This document shows, one piece after another, positions 3,933-7,069 of a stretch of 7,069 nt of DNA. Source of the stretch: an uncultured Oscillibacter sp. (GTDB taxonomy: Bacteria > Bacillota > Clostridia > Oscillospirales > Oscillospiraceae). The position numbers were made by a program, and so were the translations under genes. The DNA is taken from the NCBI GenBank assembly GCA_902490355.1, contig CABUDN010000128.1:1-7069 (forward strand). Reading direction: 5' to 3'. Within the stretch, counting starts at the first letter, position 1, and the number at the start of each line of letters is the position of its first letter. The notes under the pieces were generated by a model. That model worked only from the letters and a program-made list of their open reading frames with translations, searched no databases and was not told the DNA's origin.

Positions 3933-6056
3933 TCAGAGCAGATTCATCAAATTGAAGGCCAGAATCAGGCCGGAGAACACGATGGACACGGTGGAGCAGA
4001 GCTTGATGAGGATGTTGAGAGACGGGCCGGAGGTATCCTTGAAGGGATCGCCCACCGTGTCGCCCACGACGGCAGCCTTGTGGCACTCGGAGCCCTTGCC
4101 GCCGTGATGGCCGCTTTCGATATACTTCTTGGCATTGTCCCAGGCGCCGCCGGCGTTGGACATGAACACGGCCATGGCAAAGCCCGTGACGGACACACCG
4201 CCCAGGAGACCCACCACACCGGTGGGACCCAGGATGAGGCCCGTGGCAATGGGCACGATGATGGCCAGCAGGGCCGGGGCCACCATCTCATGCAGGGCGC
4301 CCTTGGTGCACAGGGCCACGCAGGAGGCGTAATCCGGATCGGCCTTGTACTCCATAATCCCGGCGATCTCCCGGAACTGCCGGCGGACCTCCACCACAAT
4401 GGACTGGGCCGCCTTCTGCACCGCGCTCATGGTGAAGGCGGAGAACACGAAGGTCAGCATGGCGCCGATGAACATACCCACCAGCACCGTGGGGCTGGTA
4501 AGGGTGAAGTTGAGCATCTCGTCGGTATTCTCCTGGACGATGTTCACATAGCTCACCAGCAGCGCCAGGGCGGTCAGAGAGGCGGAGCCGATGGCAAAGC
4601 CCTTGCCGGTGGCGGCGGTGGTGTTGCCCAGGGAGTCCAGGGCGTCGGTGCGGGTGCGGACGGTCTCGGGCAGGCCGCTCATCTCCGCAATGCCGCCGGC
4701 GTTGTCGGCCACGGGGCCGTAGGCGTCGGTGGCCAGGGTGATGCCCAGGGTGGAGAGCATGCCCACACCGGCAATGCCGATGCCGTAGAGGCCCTGGTTG
4801 AAGGCCTCCGTGAAGGCGCCGGAGCCATCCACAATGACGGTGGAGCCGCCGGCGGCAAAGTAGCTCACCAGCACGGCCGCCGCCACAATGAGGATGGAGG
4901 TCATGGTGGACTTGAGTCCCAGGGAGATGCCGCCGATGATGATGGTGGCCGAGCCGGTCTCCGAAGCGGCCGCCAGCTCCTGGGTGGGCTTATAGGTATC
5001 GGAAGTATAATACTCCGTAAAGTAGCCGATGGCGCAGCCGCCGATGAGGCCGCAGAGGATAGCCACATACACGCCCATGTGCCCGTCCAGGATGAAATAG
5101 GTCAGCGGCGCAGCCAGCACCGCCGCCAGAATGGCGGCCGTATAGGTGCCGGTACGCAGGCTCTTGAGCAGGGATTCCTGGGTGGCGTCCTCCTTGGTCT
5201 TGACCAGGAAGGAACCGATGATCGAGCAGATGATGCCGGTGACAGCCAGGGCCACGGGCAGCAGCAGTCCGCCCCAGCCGTAGCCGCCCACGGCGCCCAG
5301 GGCAAAGGTGGCGAGAATGGAGCCCACATAGGACTCATACAGATCGGCGCCCATACCGGCCACGTCGCCCACGTTGTCGCCCACGTTGTCGGCGATGGTG
5401 GCAGGGTTCCGGGGATCGTCCTCCGGAATACCAGCTTCCACCTTGCCCACCAGGTCCGCGCCCACGTCGGCGGCCTTGGTGTAGATGCCGCCGCCCACAC
5501 GGGCAAACAGCGCCATGAAGGAGGCGCCCATGCCGTTCATGACCATCACATTGCCCAGGGCAACGGGGTCATCCATCCCGAAGACATAGCGCAGCAGGAA
5601 AAACCAGATGGTGATGTCCAGCATGCCCAGACCCACCACGGTAAAGCCCATGACGGAGCCGGAGGAAAACGCCACCCGCAGTCCCCGGTTGAGGCTCTCG
5701 GAGGCGGCCTGCGCCGTCCGGGCATTGGCATTGGTGGCAATTTTCATTCCGATAAAGCCGGAGAGCATGGAGAAAATCCCGCCGGTCACAAAGGCAAAGG
5801 GCGTAAACTTGGAGAGCATGGCGCCCCCTGAGCCAAATGCAATCAGCAGCAAAATTACAAATACCACCACAAACACCTTGCACACCGTGGTGTACTGCTG
5901 CTTTAAGTACGCATTGGCGCCGGCGCGGATGCTGGATGCAATCTTGCGCATGCGCTCCGTTCCCTCCGAATAGGCCAGCACTTTTTTCGCCTGCAGCCAG
6001 GCAAACAGCCCCGCTACCGCCGCGCCGACAAATCCGATCCAGAACAGCTGATCCAT
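3933..6056 (-). CDS. hppA: K+-dependent membrane pyrophosphatase, Na+ (or Na+/H+) pumping
   Basis: A 707-residue polytopic membrane pyrophosphatase of normal family length (about 16 helices). It hydrolyses PPi in the cytosol and uses the energy to export cations. Catalytic signatures are intact: DX7KXE (D197-K205-E207), EDDPRNPATIADNVGDNVGD with D223/D227/D231, and the C-terminal NAGGAWDNAKK (634-644) and GDTVGDPFKDTSGPS (665-679). GNTTAATGKG (477-486) has Ala and Gly where K+-independent enzymes have Lys and Thr, indicating K+ dependence. DLYES (238-242) puts the gate Glu three residues after Asp, as in Na+-transporting enzymes and unlike plant H+ pumps. T91, F95, D147 and M176 match, with near-constant offset, the four residues I recall as diagnostic of dual Na+/H+ pumps. 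The ATG has AAAGGAG at 6067-6073 with 10-base spacing. The gene has its own promoter and terminator. Confidence 0.97.
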   Translation of the reverse strand: MDQLFWIGFVGAAVAGLFAWLQAKKVLAYSEGTERMRKIASSIRAGANAYLKQQYTTVCKVFVVVFVILLLIAFGSGGAMLSKFTPFAFVTGGIFSMLSGFIGMKIATNANARTAQAASESLNRGLRVAFSSGSVMGFTVVGLGMLDITIWFFLLRYVFGMDDPVALGNVMVMNGMGASFMALFARVGGGIYTKAADVGADLVGKVEAGIPEDDPRNPATIADNVGDNVGDVAGMGADLYESYVGSILATFALGAVGGYGWGGLLLPVALAVTGIICSIIGSFLVKTKEDATQESLLKSLRTGTYTAAILAAVLAAPLTYFILDGHMGVYVAILCGLIGGCAIGYFTEYYTSDTYKPTQELAAASETGSATIIIGGISLGLKSTMTSILIVAAAVLVSYFAAGGSTVIVDGSGAFTEAFNQGLYGIGIAGVGMLSTLGITLATDAYGPVADNAGGIAEMSGLPETVRTRTDALDSLGNTTAATGKGFAIGSASLTALALLVSYVNIVQENTDEMLNFTLTSPTVLVGMFIGAMLTFVFSAFTMSAVQKAAQSIVVEVRRQFREIAGIMEYKADPDYASCVALCTKGALHEMVAPALLAIIVPIATGLILGPTGVVGLLGGVSVTGFAMAVFMSNAGGAWDNAKKYIESGHHGGKGSECHKAAVVGDTVGDPFKDTSGPSLNILIKLCSTVSIVFSGLILAFNLMNLL

Positions 6057-6103
6057 AGTCGTCCCACTCCTTTGTCGTCAGTTTCCCAATACGGGTTTTT
6101 TTC

Positions 6104-6131
6104 ATTCTAGCATACCGGACGTGTTTTGCAA
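6104..6131 (-). promoter_or_regulatory. Promoter of the pyrophosphatase gene (extended -10)
   Basis: On the minus strand TTGCAA (6131-6126, 4 of 6 consensus) is followed by 16 bases and TAGAAT (6109-6104), which is preceded by TGC to give an extended -10. Transcription would begin near 6097, about 40 bases before the ATG at 6056. The arrangement is convincing but not optimal, suggesting moderate constitutive expression. Confidence 0.65.
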
Positions 6132-6147
6132 GCGGCATTTTTCCCGA

Positions 6148-6159
6148 CGTTGCGCAACG
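6148..6159. promoter_or_regulatory. 12-bp palindrome upstream of the pyrophosphatase promoter
   Basis: CGTTGCGCAACG is a perfect palindrome lying 16 bp upstream of the -35 box. Its position suits an activator site or a distal operator. It could also be chance in GC-rich DNA; no cognate regulator is identifiable here. Confidence 0.3.
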
Positions 6160-6235
6160 ATACGTTCTTTTTCTGTTTCATCCAAAAAAAGTTCCGTACT
6201 TTCTGCGTTTTTCCCATATGCTCCCAAGCACAGGC

Positions 6236-6266
6236 AAAAAAATTCCCGGGGCCTGTGCCCCGGGAA
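6236..6266 (-). terminator. Rho-independent terminator of the lipoprotein gene
   Basis: On the minus strand a 10-bp perfect stem (TTCCCGGGGC / GCCCCGGGAA, 4-base loop ACAG) is followed by seven T residues (plus-strand A run 6236-6242). It starts 7 bases after the lipoprotein stop and separates that gene from the pyrophosphatase promoter. Confidence 0.93.
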
Positions 6267-6273
6267 ACTCCGG

Positions 6274-6879
6274 TCAATAAATGAGATGAAAATCGGTGAA
6301 CACCCACCGCTCCCCGGTGTAGACATAGGGAAACGACCAGCTCTCCAGCCCGGTCACCGTCACGCCGTCCCGGTCCAGCAGATCCACTGTCACATTGACG
6401 GAATATTCCCCATCGGAAACCTGCTGCGCTTCCACCTGGCGCTTTCCCTTCAGGGGATCCCGTTCCCGCCCCTGACCGGTGACATACAGGGCCCCGTCAA
6501 TATCCCGGTACATGGGACTCTCTCCGCCGGTGGCCAGCAGCCGCTCCGTCACCTCGGGGGCAAAGAGACCGTTGAGATAGATCCGCAGATCCTCCAGCTC
6601 CTCCATCCCGTCTACCCGGCGGTATATGCGGCCGTCCTGACTGACCGTCTGTCCGGTATCCGGAAGGGGAGAAACCACAAACCAGCTGTACGCCGTAACC
6701 GCCCGGTCATAGGCGGAGATAATCTCCTCCTCAGACAGCGGCCTCCCTGCCGCCTCCACCCGGGCCTCCGAAAGCTCGCCCTGTGCGGCCTCCTCCTCTG
6801 TTGAAGAGGCCGTTCCCCCACAGGCGCTCAGTGTCAGCACCAGGACCAGCGCCGGCACCAACATCCAGTTTCTCCACAT
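6274..6879 (-). CDS. Small secreted lipoprotein, possible IseA/NTF2-like fold
   Basis: A 201-residue predicted lipoprotein. A short positive start (MWRNW) leads to a hydrophobic stretch and the lipobox LSAC-G, with lipidation expected on C20, so the protein should sit on the outer face of the membrane. Residues 21-45 are a Ser/Glu/Ala-rich linker. The rest (about 48-201) forms one domain with AYSWFVVSPLPD (63-74), a YRRVDGMEELEDLRIYLNGLF region (86-106), YRDIDGALYV (124-133), and alternating strands ending WVFTDFHLIY. This layout resembles the clostridial IseA-like (DL-endopeptidase inhibitor) or NTF2-like lipoproteins, but I cannot make that assignment firmly. The start has AGGAGG at 6888-6893 with 8-base spacing. 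It is monocistronic by its terminator. No convincing -35/-10 pair was found in 6894-7008. Confidence 0.8.
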   Translation of the reverse strand: MWRNWMLVPALVLVLTLSACGGTASSTEEEAAQGELSEARVEAAGRPLSEEEIISAYDRAVTAYSWFVVSPLPDTGQTVSQDGRIYRRVDGMEELEDLRIYLNGLFAPEVTERLLATGGESPMYRDIDGALYVTGQGRERDPLKGKRQVEAQQVSDGEYSVNVTVDLLDRDGVTVTGLESWSFPYVYTGERWVFTDFHLIY

Positions 6880-7008
6880 TCCCGACCCCTCCTATCCGCA
6901 GAGAAGCCACACACCCGCTTCCCTTTTTGTCAGCATTTCTGGTCTCACTTTTCACTTTCAGCGTAACACATTTATCCTAAAAACGCTACGATATTTTTCC
7001 TTTTTTCG

Positions 7009-7069
7009 TCAGTTTTTCTGCACGAAGAACGAGATTTCTTCCGCCAGGCCACTGATGAGGAGCTGACTC
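7009..7069 (-). CDS. Partial C-terminus of an unidentified gene (cut by window edge)
   Basis: Read on the minus strand, the edge of the window encodes ...SQLLISGLAEEISFFVQKN before a TGA at 7011-7009. The third codon positions are mostly G or C (14 of 19), as in the neighbouring genes, and the DNA turns AT-rich immediately after the stop, as expected at a gene end. The peptide is helix-like and not recognisable. The overlapping plus-strand frame is also open but has no usable start codon after its last upstream stop at 6964. Only 19 codons are visible, so the call is tentative. Confidence 0.45.
   Translation of the reverse strand, partial: SQLLISGLAEEISFFVQKN

Noticed and set aside
4080..5831. 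583-codon plus-strand open frame opposite the pyrophosphatase
   Set aside because: It is antisense to a firmly identified gene. Its His/Gly/Ala-rich, low-complexity translation is what high-GC third positions produce on the opposite strand.
6960..6987. AGCGT ... ACGCT inverted repeat upstream of the lipoprotein gene
   Set aside because: Arms of only 5 bp with an 18-base gap are not distinguishable from chance.
7051..7058. CTGATGAG, the conserved core octamer of hammerhead ribozymes
   Set aside because: An 8-base match alone is expected by chance. No partner GAAA core or flanking helices can be shown before the window ends, and the region looks like the end of a coding sequence on the other strand.

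Overview
The window is GC-rich DNA (visibly high GC at third codon positions) with strong AGGAGG-type ribosome-binding sites, intrinsic GC hairpin terminators, a YitT protein, a YtqB/MnmM-type methylase and a GGGtGRT/Fe-S scaffold pair. Together these point to a strictly anaerobic Clostridia-class Firmicute, most likely a gut Oscillospiraceae/Ruminococcaceae-like bacterium. The taxonomy is an inference. The first 52 bases are not genomic: they are Illumina TruSeq P7/index adapter, so this is the start of an assembled contig and genomic sequence begins at 53.

Layout. (1) 53-997, plus strand: a YitT-family membrane protein; its -10 box survives but its -35 region is lost to the adapter. (2) 998-1290: a spacer with an 8-bp dyad, a GC hairpin, a possible remnant of an XRE regulator N-terminus, and the terminator of the next gene. 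(3) 1291-1848, minus: a YtqB/MnmM-type SAM-dependent methyltransferase, probably for wobble-uridine tRNA modification. (4) 1980-3690, minus: a tightly spaced two-gene operon with a divergent IscU/NifU-N-like Fe-S scaffold protein followed by a 332-residue GGGtGRT-family protein. A textbook promoter (TTGACA, 17 bp, TATAAT) drives it, and the spacer of that promoter holds a perfect 14-bp LacI-family-like palindrome. (5) 3933-6056, minus: an ion-pumping membrane pyrophosphatase with its own promoter and terminator. (6) 6274-6879, minus: a small lipoprotein with its own terminator. (7) 7009-7069, minus: probably the last 19 codons of a further gene cut by the window edge.

How the parts relate. 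The genes after YitT all run on the minus strand, but hairpins split them into mostly separate transcription units. The pyrophosphatase conserves energy by coupling PPi hydrolysis to cation export; its motifs indicate K+ dependence and Na+ transport, possibly Na+ plus H+. The least understood element is the scaffold/GGGtGRT operon. Both proteins are cysteine-rich, the pair is recognised as a recurring unit in anaerobes, and to my knowledge its biochemical job is undescribed. Its promoter architecture suggests very strong expression under a LacI/CcpA-type repressor, which would link it to carbon or nucleotide status. It is the best candidate here for an uncharacterised system.
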